64,000 bases of DNA. Source: Candidatus Rhodoferax bjergmarkensis (GTDB taxonomy: Bacteria; Pseudomonadota; Gammaproteobacteria; Burkholderiales; Burkholderiaceae_C). The position numbers were made by a program, and so were the translations under genes. This document shows positions 18,151 to 26,527 of this stretch, one piece after another (positions within the stretch are counted from its first letter, which is position 1; the number at the start of each line of letters is the position of its first letter). The stretch covers positions 590,036 to 654,035 of the forward strand of contig JADJFX010000002.1 of the NCBI GenBank assembly GCA_016708345.1, in the 5' to 3' direction. The notes under the pieces are model-generated. The model did not search any database. It had not been told where the DNA came from and saw only the letters and a program-made list of their open reading frames with translations.

Positions 18151-19578
18151 TCAAAAGTTCAACGCCCGCTTGTCAACCGCCAATGCAGCCTCCTTGGTCG
18201 CCTCGCTCAGGGACGGATGGGCGTGGCAGATGCGGGCAATGTCTTCGCTGCTGGCCCGGAACTCCATGGCCACCACGCACTCGGCGATCAACTCACTGGC
18301 CATCGGGCCGACGATATGAACGCCCAAAATCTCGTCGGTAGTCGCATCCGCCAGCATCTTGACCATACCGGTGGTGTCGCCCAGCGCGCGCGCGCGCCCA
18401 TTGGCCAGAAACGGGAAACTGCCCGAGCGGTAGGCCCGCCCCGCCGCCTTGAGCTGCTGCTCGGTCTGCCCGACCCAGGCAATCTCGGGGCTGGTGTAGA
18501 TCACCCAAGGAATGGTGTTGAAGTTGACATGACCGTGCTGGCCGGCAATGCGCTCGGCCACGGCAACGCCCTCCTCCTCGGCCTTGTGCGCCAGCATCGG
18601 GCCGCGCACCACATCACCCACCGCCCAGACGCCGGGCAAATTGGTTTTGCACAGCTCATCGACCACAATCGCGCCGCGCTCGTCCAGCTTCAAGCCGACC
18701 GCTTCGGCATTCAGGCCAATGGTGTTGGGCACCCGACCAATCGACACGATGAGCTTGTCCACATCCAGCGTCTGCGCCTCGCCCTTGGCATTGGTCCAGG
18801 CCACACTGACGCCCTTCTTGCTTTTTTTGACCTCGCCCACTTTGACGCCCAGTTCCACCTTGAGCCCCTGCTTGGTGAAGGCCTTGTGCGCTTCCTTGGC
18901 GATTTGCTCGTCCACCGCGCCCAAAAAGGTCGGCAAGCCTTCCAAAATGGTGACCTCAGCCCCCAAGCGACGCCAGACCGAGCCCATCTCCAGCCCAATC
19001 ACGCCGGATCCAATCAGGCCCAGTTTTTTGGGCACCGCGCCAATGCGCAAGGCACCGTCATTCGACAGAATCATCTCCTCATCAAACGGCGCGCCCGGCA
19101 AAGCCCGCGCATTGGAGCCGGTGGCCACAATGATCTGATTGCCAACCAAGGTTTCCTCCGCCGCGCCACTCACCATGATCTCATAAGCGCCGTCAGCCGC
19201 CTTCACAAACGCGCCACGGCCATGGAAAAAGCTGACCTTGTTTTTCTTCAGCAGGTACTGAATTCCGTCGTTGTTCTGCTTGACCACCGTGTCCTTGCGC
19301 GCCACCATCTTGGCCACGTCGATGCTGACGTTGCTGGCGCTGATGCCGTGCTCGGCAAAGTGGTGGTTGGCATGGTCAAAATGCTCGGACGATTGCAACA
19401 GCGCCTTGCTGGGAATGCAGCCCACGTTGGTGCAGGTGCCGCCCAGCGCCGGGCCACCCTTGCTGTTCTTCCACTCGTCGATGCAGGCCACGCTCTTGCC
19501 CAACTGGGCAGCGCGAATGGCCGCAATGTAGCCGCCGGGGCCACCACCGATCACGATCACGTCGAATTGTTTACTCAT
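18151..19578 (-). CDS. lpdA: Dihydrolipoyl dehydrogenase (E3)
   Basis: E3 reoxidises dihydrolipoamide on the E2 component of the 2-oxoglutarate dehydrogenase complex, reducing NAD+. The 475-residue flavoprotein has the FAD dinucleotide-binding motif VIGGGPGGYIAA, the redox pair GGTCTNVGCIPSKALL, an NAD-binding GSGVIGLEMGSVW segment, and the C-terminal interface with the active-site HAHPSLSE histidine. It is the last gene of the sucA-sucB-lpdA cluster and is separated from sucB by a 157-base spacer with a REP-like repeat. Confidence 0.97.
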   Translation of the reverse strand: MSKQFDVIVIGGGPGGYIAAIRAAQLGKSVACIDEWKNSKGGPALGGTCTNVGCIPSKALLQSSEHFDHANHHFAEHGISASNVSIDVAKMVARKDTVVKQNNDGIQYLLKKNKVSFFHGRGAFVKAADGAYEIMVSGAAEETLVGNQIIVATGSNARALPGAPFDEEMILSNDGALRIGAVPKKLGLIGSGVIGLEMGSVWRRLGAEVTILEGLPTFLGAVDEQIAKEAHKAFTKQGLKVELGVKVGEVKKSKKGVSVAWTNAKGEAQTLDVDKLIVSIGRVPNTIGLNAEAVGLKLDERGAIVVDELCKTNLPGVWAVGDVVRGPMLAHKAEEEGVAVAERIAGQHGHVNFNTIPWVIYTSPEIAWVGQTEQQLKAAGRAYRSGSFPFLANGRARALGDTTGMVKMLADATTDEILGVHIVGPMASELIAECVVAMEFRASSEDIARICHAHPSLSEATKEAALAVDKRALNF

Positions 19579-19654
19579 ATTGTTTCTCGCTTCAATTTTC
19601 AGTCCCTACACGGAGCGCGTGCCTTCGCTCAGGAACACCGCGGAACTGGCTCTG

Positions 19655-19728
19655 CCAGGCCGCTGGTGTTGCCCCCTGCAAGGGGGAAAGCGAAACGCAC
19701 GCAGTGCGCGTAGCCGGGGGGTGTGCCT
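19655..19728. repeat. REP-like GC-rich intergenic hairpin
   Basis: The sucB-lpdA spacer holds a hairpin CCCCCTGCAAGGGGG at 19672-19686 (6-base arms) with a second GC-rich block GCACGCAGTGCGCG and a run of six G behind it. The general form (C5, short loop, G5, then a TAGCCGGGGG block) resembles repeated intergenic elements of Comamonadaceae. It may attenuate lpdA expression or stabilise the mRNA; that is inference. Confidence 0.55.
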
Positions 19729-19735
19729 AATCAAT

Positions 19736-21001
19736 TCAGATATCAAACAAAAGACGTGCCGGGTCTTCCAGCGCTTCTTTCATGGCCACCAGCCCCAGCA
19801 CGGCTTCGCGGCCGTCGATGATGCGGTGGTCGTAGCTCATGGCCAGGTAGTTGATGGGGCGAATCACGATTTGCCCGTTTTCCACCACGGCGCGGTCCTT
19901 GGTGGCGTGAACCCCCAAAATGGCCGATTGCGGCGGGTTGATGATGGGGGTGGACAGCATGGAGCCGAACACACCACCGTTGCTGATGGAGAAGGTGCCG
20001 CCAGTCATGTCCTCAATGCCCAGCTTGCCGTCGCGCGCCTTGGCACCAAACTCGGCAATCTTCTTCTCGATGTCGGCAAAACTCATCTGGTCGGCATTGC
20101 GCAAAATAGGTACCACCAAACCGCGTGGCGAACCAACAGCGATACCGATGTCAAAGAAGCCGTGGTAGACGATGTCGTTGCCATCGACCGAAGCATTGAG
20201 CATCGGAAACTTCTTGAGTGCATGCACCGCAGCCTTGACAAAAAAGCTCATGAAGCCGATTTTGACGCCGTGCTCCTTCTCGAACTTTTCCTGGAAGCGC
20301 TTGCGCATTTCCATCACTGGGGCCATGTTGACCTCGTTGAAGGTGGTCAGGATGGCGTTGCTGGCTTGTGATTGCAGCAAGCGCTCAGCCACACGGGCAC
20401 GCAAGCGGCTCATCGGCACGCGCTGCTCGGGTCGCTCCCCCAGATTCAACTTCGGCAGGGTCGTAACTTGAGGCAAATAAGTGGCTGCTGCGCCCGCAGG
20501 CATTGCGGGAGCAGCTACTGTTTTAGTAGCAACTGGTGCTGGTGCAGCCATGGCGGCCAATACATCACCCTTGGTAACCCGGCCATCTTTGCCGGTACCT
20601 GGCACCGAACCGGCAGCCAAGGTGTTGTCGGCCATCAGTTTGGCGGCCGCTGGCATGGCAACTCCCGCCATGGACGCGGCTGCAGCCGAAGCAACAACCG
20701 CTGCTGAGGCGGCAGGTGCAACGGCCACCGCAGCAGCTGGTGCCGTAGCTCCCGCCTTGGCTTCGGTGTCGATGCGGGCGATCAACTGCTCGGCAGCCAC
20801 AGTGGCACCATCGGCTTGCACCAGCTCAACCAGCACGCCCGCGGCGGGCGCGGGCACTTCCAGCACCACCTTATCGGTTTCCACTTCGATCAGGATCTCA
20901 TCCATGGCAACAGCGTCGCCCACCTTCTTTTTCCATTGCAACAGCGTAGCCTCGGCCACGGATTCCGACAACTGCGGTACTTTGACTTCTACGATTGACA
21001 T
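19736..21001 (-). CDS. sucB: Dihydrolipoyllysine succinyltransferase, E2 of 2-oxoglutarate dehydrogenase
   Basis: E2 forms the core of the complex and transfers the succinyl group to CoA. The start is set at 21001 (MSIVEVKVPQLSES), the conserved family start; a longer open frame upstream has no homology. Domains in order: one lipoyl domain with the lipoylated lysine in EVETDKVVLEVPA near residue 43, an Ala/Pro-rich linker, a peripheral-subunit binding domain (AAKLMADNTLAAGSVPGTGK), a second Ala/Pro linker, and the catalytic domain ending with YDHRIIDGREAV. A GCTA...TAGC palindrome (20514-20530) lies in the second linker coding region. Confidence 0.97.
   Translation of the reverse strand: MSIVEVKVPQLSESVAEATLLQWKKKVGDAVAMDEILIEVETDKVVLEVPAPAAGVLVELVQADGATVAAEQLIARIDTEAKAGATAPAAAVAVAPAASAAVVASAAAASMAGVAMPAAAKLMADNTLAAGSVPGTGKDGRVTKGDVLAAMAAPAPVATKTVAAPAMPAGAAATYLPQVTTLPKLNLGERPEQRVPMSRLRARVAERLLQSQASNAILTTFNEVNMAPVMEMRKRFQEKFEKEHGVKIGFMSFFVKAAVHALKKFPMLNASVDGNDIVYHGFFDIGIAVGSPRGLVVPILRNADQMSFADIEKKIAEFGAKARDGKLGIEDMTGGTFSISNGGVFGSMLSTPIINPPQSAILGVHATKDRAVVENGQIVIRPINYLAMSYDHRIIDGREAVLGLVAMKEALEDPARLLFDI
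20514..20530. repeat. GCTA...TAGC palindrome inside sucB
   Basis: GCTACTGTTTTAGTAGC: 6-base arms with a 5-base loop. It falls in the region coding for the flexible linker between the binding and catalytic domains of SucB, where an insertion would be tolerated. Confidence 0.6.
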
Positions 21002-21094
21002 ATCAATTCTTTCTAAAACCAGGGGCCGCTCTTGCGCTGTGCCCCAACTGATGAAGATGTGTGGCACAAGCCCTTGGCGTGTGCCCCCGGTGGT

Positions 21095-24010
21095 TTAAGC
21101 CTTGGTCAGTACAAAGCCTTTGAGCTTGGCAAACGCGCCTTCGACCAGCGCCTTTTGTTGCTCTTGATGCAGTTGCGAGTAACCCGCCGCCGGCGAGGCG
21201 GATGCAGCGCGGCCGGAATAACCCAGCTTTTGCCCATCAAGCATGTTTTCGTGGATGTAGTGCTGCACAAAGAACCAGGCACCCTGGTTTTGCGGCTCAT
21301 CCTGGCACCAGACGACCTCCGCTGCGTGCGTATATTTCTTCAGCTCGGTCGCAAAAGCCTTGTGCGGGAATGGGTACAACTGCTCCACACGAACAATGGC
21401 CGTGTCAGCGCTGCCGATTTCCTCACGCTTTTTGACCAGATCGTAGTAAACCTTGCCCGAGCAAACCACCACCCTTTTGACCTTGTCGGCCTTTTTGATG
21501 ACCTCTTCCTTGTTCTCAGGGATGACGGTTTGGAAACTGCCTTTGGTGAACTCGGACAGAGGCGAAGCTGCATCCTTGGCCCGTAACAGCGACTTGGGCG
21601 TCATGATGATGAGCGGTTTGCGCAGATTGCGCACCATCTGACGGCGCAAAATGTGGAAAATCTGGCTCGCCGTGGTGGGCTGTACCACCTGCATATTGGT
21701 GTCTGCGCTCAATTGCATGAAGCGCTCGAGCCGGGCCGAGCTGTGCTCCGGTCCTTGCCCTTCATAACCGTGCGGCAGCATCAGGGTAATGCCGTTGACA
21801 CGCCCCCACTTGACCTCGCCCGAAGCAATAAACTGGTCAATCACCACCTGCGCACCGTTGGCAAAGTCGCCAAATTGCGCTTCCCAGATCACCAGCGTGT
21901 TGGGGTCGTTGGACGCGTAGCCGTACTCAAAGGCCAGCACGGCTTCTTCCGACAAGATGGAGTCGATCACAACAAACGGGGCCTGCCCTTCGGCCACGTT
22001 TTGCAACGGCGTGTAGGTGCCCTCGTCAAACTTTTCGCGGTTTTGATCGTGAATCACGGCATGACGGTGGGTGAAGGTGCCACGGCCACAGTCTTCGCCC
22101 GAAAGACGCACCGGGTAGCCGCTTGCCACCAGTGAGGCAAACGCCATGTGCTCGCCCATGCCCCAATCGACCGAAATTTCGCCGCGCCCCATGGCGGCAC
22201 GGTCCGCATAGACTTTTTTCACCAACTGGTGCGGGGTGATGGTGTCGGGCAGCGTGGTCAGCCGACTCGCCAATCGTTTCCACTCTGCCATTGGAATGGC
22301 TGTGTCACCCGCGTCGGTCCACTTTTTGCCCAGAAAAGGAACCCAATCGACGGCAAATTTACTCTTGAAGTTGGTCAGCACCGGGTCAAAGGTGTTTTTG
22401 CCCGCATCCAGCGCCGCGCGCGTGGCCTTCACCATGTCGTCACCCAGTGTGGCACCGAACCCTTGGGCACTCAATTTATCGGCATACAGCTTGCGGGTGC
22501 CGGGATGCAGGGCGATTTTCTTGTACATCAGAGGCTGGGTCAGCGCGGGCGTGTCCTGCTCGTTGTGGCCTAGTTTGCGGAAGCAAATGATGTCCACCAC
22601 CACGTCTTTCTGGAACTCCATGCGGAATTGCAGCGCCAGTTGAGTGGCCAGCACCACGGCTTCGGGGTCGTCTCCGTTCACATGCAGCACCGGTGCTTCA
22701 ATCATCTTGACCACGTCGGAGCAGTACAGCGTAGAGCGGTTGTCGCGCGGGTCGCTGGTGGTAAAACCGATCTGGTTATTGATGACGATGTGAATCGTGC
22801 CGCCAGTGGTGTAGCCGCGCGTTTCGGCCAAAGCCAGCGTCTCCATTACCACGCCCTGCCCTGCAAAAGCGGCGTCACCGTGGACCAGCACGGGCAACAC
22901 CTGCTTGCCCTTGGGGTCGGAGCGACGGTCCATGCGCGCGCGAACCGAGCCTTCCACCACCGGGTTGACGATTTCAAGGTGCGAGGGGTTGAAAGCCAGT
23001 GTCAGATGCACCGGGCCGCCGGGGGTCGACACATCGGAGCTGAAGCCCTGGTGGTATTTAACGTCGCCACTGGGCAAGTCTTCAGGCGCTGTGTGGTCAA
23101 ACTCGGCAAACAGACTGGCGGGCATTTTGCCCAGTGAGTTGACCAATACGTTCAGACGGCCCCGGTGCGCCATTCCGATCACAATTTCTTGCAAACCAAT
23201 GGCACCGCCGCCTTGAATCAGCTCGTCCATGGAGGCAATGAAACTCTCGCCACCTTCGAGCGAAAAACGCTTTTGGCCGACATATTTGGTGTGGAGAAAA
23301 CGCTCCAAACCTTCCGCCGCCGTCAAACGGTCCAATATGTGCAACTTTTTCTCGGCACTGAAATTGGGCTTGCTGCGAATGGCTTCGAGCTTTTGCTGCC
23401 ACCAGCGCTTTTGATTCTGGTCGGTGATGTACTGGTACTCCGCACCAATCGAGCCGCAATACGTTTCCCGCAACGCATTGAGCAGCTCGCGCAAGCTCAT
23501 GGACTCGCGTCCAAAGAACGTGTTGCTGGTGTTGTAAACAGTTTCCTGGTCGGCATCGGTGAAGCCGTAAAAAGCTGGCTCCAGCTCAGGAATTTTTTCG
23601 CGCTCCGAACGCTTGAGCGGGTCCAGATCAGCCCAGCGGGCACCCACGTTGCGGTAAGCCGCAATAAGCTGCTGTACTGCCGTGCGCTTGCGGCCCATTT
23701 CGGAATCGGCCCCCGTGGCCATGACCGTCCTGGTGCCACCCTGTTTGGCGCGTTCGGCAAAGGCATTGATCACCGGCTGGTGGGGGACATCACGCGAGCT
23801 GGTGCCATCCAAGGCGGGCACGTGCTGCAAAGCATCGAAATATTCGCGCCAGGTTTCGGGCACGCTGCCGGGATTGGCGAGGTAGTTTTCGTACATCTCT
23901 TCGACATACGGGGCATTGCCACCAAACAAATAGGTATTGCTTTGGTAGGCTTGGTAAACAGACGTCGTGTTTGCCGCTGTAGCCGCCCTTTGGGACGATG
24001 ACTCACTCAT
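21095..24010 (-). CDS. sucA: 2-oxoglutarate dehydrogenase E1 component
   Basis: E1 decarboxylates 2-oxoglutarate with thiamine diphosphate and succinylates the lipoyl arm of E2 in the TCA cycle. The 971-residue length is typical. Visible features are the N-terminal E2-binding region (YLFGGNAPYVEEMYENYLAN), the HRGRLNVLVN active-site segment, the ThDP motif around VHGDAAFAGQGVVMET and INNQIGFTTS, and the C-terminal EAQFGDFANGAQVVIDQ region. It begins the cluster; the 193 bases before prpE must contain its promoter, but I see no unambiguous -35/-10 pair there. Confidence 0.97.
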   Translation of the reverse strand: MSESSSQRAATAANTTSVYQAYQSNTYLFGGNAPYVEEMYENYLANPGSVPETWREYFDALQHVPALDGTSSRDVPHQPVINAFAERAKQGGTRTVMATGADSEMGRKRTAVQQLIAAYRNVGARWADLDPLKRSEREKIPELEPAFYGFTDADQETVYNTSNTFFGRESMSLRELLNALRETYCGSIGAEYQYITDQNQKRWWQQKLEAIRSKPNFSAEKKLHILDRLTAAEGLERFLHTKYVGQKRFSLEGGESFIASMDELIQGGGAIGLQEIVIGMAHRGRLNVLVNSLGKMPASLFAEFDHTAPEDLPSGDVKYHQGFSSDVSTPGGPVHLTLAFNPSHLEIVNPVVEGSVRARMDRRSDPKGKQVLPVLVHGDAAFAGQGVVMETLALAETRGYTTGGTIHIVINNQIGFTTSDPRDNRSTLYCSDVVKMIEAPVLHVNGDDPEAVVLATQLALQFRMEFQKDVVVDIICFRKLGHNEQDTPALTQPLMYKKIALHPGTRKLYADKLSAQGFGATLGDDMVKATRAALDAGKNTFDPVLTNFKSKFAVDWVPFLGKKWTDAGDTAIPMAEWKRLASRLTTLPDTITPHQLVKKVYADRAAMGRGEISVDWGMGEHMAFASLVASGYPVRLSGEDCGRGTFTHRHAVIHDQNREKFDEGTYTPLQNVAEGQAPFVVIDSILSEEAVLAFEYGYASNDPNTLVIWEAQFGDFANGAQVVIDQFIASGEVKWGRVNGITLMLPHGYEGQGPEHSSARLERFMQLSADTNMQVVQPTTASQIFHILRRQMVRNLRKPLIIMTPKSLLRAKDAASPLSEFTKGSFQTVIPENKEEVIKKADKVKRVVVCSGKVYYDLVKKREEIGSADTAIVRVEQLYPFPHKAFATELKKYTHAAEVVWCQDEPQNQGAWFFVQHYIHENMLDGQKLGYSGRAASASPAAGYSQLHQEQQKALVEGAFAKLKGFVLTKA

Positions 24011-24203
24011 TTTTCGCTGAACTCCGTTTCCCTTGGGGAAACATTAGCTGGTTAAAGCTGTTTGTTGATTAACCTTCCGCGGCACGGCTTGACCGATTGG
24101 CGGATGCGACTGTGGCAGTGGAAGGGCCTAGTAACTCCGGGGATTGTGCCAGCAAATCGGCAGTAGGCGAAAACGCCACCAAAAAACAACGCCCCGAAAA
24201 CAA

Positions 24204-26129
24204 CTACCCAAGTTCAATTACTTTCGGCAGCGCGTACCCAGCCACCATATCCCTGATTTGCTGCAAAGCGGCCGGATCGTCCATGGTCGTCAGGTCACCC
24301 GGGTCACGCCCCTCACACACCGCCTGCACCGCCCGGCGCAGCAATTTTCCACTGCGGGTTTTGGGCAGAACGGTCACAAAACGCACCCGCGCCGGGCGCG
24401 CAATGGCGCCCAAGTCTTTGTCCACCAAGGCCATGATCTCGCCCTCCAATTGGAGCCGCGCGGCCTCGTCGGGCACCAAGCCAGCGTCCTTGACCACGGC
24501 AAAAGCCATCGCCACTTGCCCCTTGAGCTGATCGGCCACCCCCACCACCGCCACCTCGGCCACATTGGGGTGGGCCGAAATGCTCTCTTCAATCTCGCGC
24601 GTGCCCAAGCGGTGACCCGCCACGTTGATCACGTCGTCGGTACGGCCCAGAATGAAAAAGTAACCATCGGCATCGCGAATGCCCCAGTCAAACGTGCTGT
24701 ACACCAGCTTGCCCGGTACACTGGACCAATAGGTTTTGACAAAGCGTTCGTCATCGCCCCACACCGTTTGCAAACAGCCCGGCGGCAGCGGCCCTTCAAT
24801 CGCCACCACGCCCTTCTGGTTGGCCCCAAGCAGCTCTGCGCCAGTCTGGTCGTCCAGCAGCTTCACGTCGAAGCCATACACCGCCTTGCCCGGCGAACCG
24901 AACTTGGTAGCCGTAGGCTCCACCCCGTTGCACACCGCCAAAATCGGCCAACCCGTTTCGGTTTGCCAGTAGTTGTCGATGATGGGCTTGTTTAAACCCT
25001 GGCTGATCCACTGCGCGGTGGGCTCGTCCAGCGGCTCACCGGCCAGAAACAGCGCGCGCAGGCTGGAAAGATCGTACCGGGTCAGCAAGGCCGGGTCCTG
25101 CTTTTTGAGCACCCGCACCGCCGTGGGTGCGCTGAACATGACGGTCACCTTGTACTTTTCCACCAAACTCCACCAGATGCCGCCATCGGGCCGAATCGGC
25201 AGCCCCTCGTACATGATGGTGGCCATACCGGCAATCAAAGGGCCGTAGATGATGTAGCTGTGCCCCACTACCCAGCCAATGTCACTGGTCGAAAAATAGG
25301 TTTCCCCCGCCTTGCCGCAGTAAATATGACGCATCGAAGCCGCCAACGCCACTGCATAGCCGCCCGTATCGCGCTGCACGCCTTTGGGCTTGCCGGTGGT
25401 GCCGCTGGTGTACAGCGTGTAGCTGGGGTGGGTGGCGTCCAGCCACTCACAAGCCACCTGTGCATGCAGGTGTTTTTGCCGCATAGCGCCCCACAGATGG
25501 TCGCGTCCAGCTATCAAATTCATAGTCACCAGCTGCCGGTCCACCAGCAACACTGCCGCCGGCTTGTGCATTGACAGTGAAATGGCCTCGTCCAGCAGTG
25601 GCTTGTAAGCCACCGCCTTGCCGCCGCGCGAACCCGCGTCGGCACTGATCACCAGTTTGGGCGTGGCGTCTTCAATACGTGAGGCCAAAGAGCCCGACGC
25701 AAAACCACCAAACACCACGGAGTGAATGGCCCCAATGCGGGCACAAGCCAGCATGGCAAAAGCAGCCTCGGCGATCATCGGCATATAGATCAGCACCCGA
25801 TCCCCCTTTTGCACGCCCAAGTCCTTGAGCGTGGCCGCCATGCGCTGCACCTCGGCGTGCAGTTCATGAAAGGAATAGACCTTTTCCTCGTTGGTTTCGG
25901 TGGAAACGTAAATCAGCGCCGCCTGATGCGCACGGTCTTTCAGGTGTCGGTCCACCGCGTTGTGGCACAAGTTGGTGGTGCCGCCAACAAACCATTTGGC
26001 GAATGGAGGATGACTGTAATCGCAGATTTGCGCAGGGGGCGTTTGCCAGTCTACAAGCTGGGCCTGCTCGGACCAGAAAGCATCCCGCTCGGTCAATGAT
26101 CGGCGGTGAAAGTCAGCATAGCTCGTCAT
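24204..26129 (-). CDS. prpE: Propionyl-CoA synthetase PrpE
   Basis: PrpE activates propionate to propionyl-CoA with ATP through an acyl-adenylate. The start is placed at 26129 (MTSYADFHRRSLTERDAFW), the conserved start of the family, preceded by AGGAGACAC on the minus strand. Motifs include YTSGTTGKPKGVQRDTGG near residue 240, the DIGWVVGHSYIIYGPL segment, YWQTETGWPI, and a C-terminal GRTDDVINVAGHRLGTREIE hinge. The C-terminal lysine target of acetylation lies in KTRSGKLLRR. The N-terminal SHPPFAKWFVGG favours PrpE over general acetyl-CoA synthetase. A strong inverted repeat lies about 40 bases upstream of the start. It also carries one GCTA...TAGC-type palindrome at 25510-25526. Confidence 0.93.
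   Translation of the reverse strand: MTSYADFHRRSLTERDAFWSEQAQLVDWQTPPAQICDYSHPPFAKWFVGGTTNLCHNAVDRHLKDRAHQAALIYVSTETNEEKVYSFHELHAEVQRMAATLKDLGVQKGDRVLIYMPMIAEAAFAMLACARIGAIHSVVFGGFASGSLASRIEDATPKLVISADAGSRGGKAVAYKPLLDEAISLSMHKPAAVLLVDRQLVTMNLIAGRDHLWGAMRQKHLHAQVACEWLDATHPSYTLYTSGTTGKPKGVQRDTGGYAVALAASMRHIYCGKAGETYFSTSDIGWVVGHSYIIYGPLIAGMATIMYEGLPIRPDGGIWWSLVEKYKVTVMFSAPTAVRVLKKQDPALLTRYDLSSLRALFLAGEPLDEPTAQWISQGLNKPIIDNYWQTETGWPILAVCNGVEPTATKFGSPGKAVYGFDVKLLDDQTGAELLGANQKGVVAIEGPLPPGCLQTVWGDDERFVKTYWSSVPGKLVYSTFDWGIRDADGYFFILGRTDDVINVAGHRLGTREIEESISAHPNVAEVAVVGVADQLKGQVAMAFAVVKDAGLVPDEAARLQLEGEIMALVDKDLGAIARPARVRFVTVLPKTRSGKLLRRAVQAVCEGRDPGDLTTMDDPAALQQIRDMVAGYALPKVIELG
25510..25526. repeat. 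GCTAT...ATAGT palindrome inside prpE
   Basis: GCTATCAAATTCATAGT on the plus strand, a degenerate copy of the dispersed palindrome. It lies in prpE, coding for part of VTMNLIAGRD between conserved motifs. Confidence 0.5.
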
Positions 26130-26168
26130 TTTTGTGTCTCCTGTCGGGTCATTCACGTGAAAAAACGA

Positions 26169-26211
26169 ACTTTCATGATTCGGGGTGCTGCGCATTGCGA
26201 ATCATGAAAGT
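26169..26211. promoter_or_regulatory. 14-bp perfect inverted repeat upstream of prpE
   Basis: The arms ACTTTCATGATTCG (26169-26182) and CGAATCATGAAAGT (26198-26211) are perfect reverse complements separated by 15 bases. The repeat is 40-82 bases upstream of the prpE start, in the position of an operator or a 5' leader hairpin. No T-run follows on the minus strand, so it is not a standard terminator. The rest of the 398-base space between prpE and the lipoprotein gene shows no gene I can support. Confidence 0.6.
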
Positions 26212-26527
26212 CAGGGATGCGTTGCATTGTGACCCGGCAACTTGCAAAGAACTGACGTCTGGCGGTGAACTTGAATCGGTCCTTCGAACTTCCTGCGAAC
26301 AATTGCAAGACTGATTCAACTAATTTTCAGACATCCTTGATGCTAAAGTTCCACGGCTGTTCACTGTGACAAGCTGACTTGGGTAGCCCGCAAACCGAGT
26401 CGGTCTCAAATTTTTCGGACTTCGTTCAACTCCACCCCCGCGCGTTTTCCGCATACATGGAGTTCACCCGAAAAATGCGTGAAATCACGCCTGTTGCATG
26501 AATGAAATTTTTGAAATGAATGATGTA

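Noticed and set aside
18217..19713. 498-codon open frame on the plus strand opposite lpdA
   Set aside because: It is the antisense of a GC-rich gene; residue usage (many His, Arg, Gly, Gln) is typical of a shadow frame and lpdA is beyond doubt.
26373..26410. GGTAGCCCGCAAACCGAGTCGG as a possible cyclic-di-GMP riboswitch upstream of the lipoprotein gene
   Set aside because: A few conserved-looking bases are present, but the paired P1-P3 stems and the GCAAAG core order could not be drawn.
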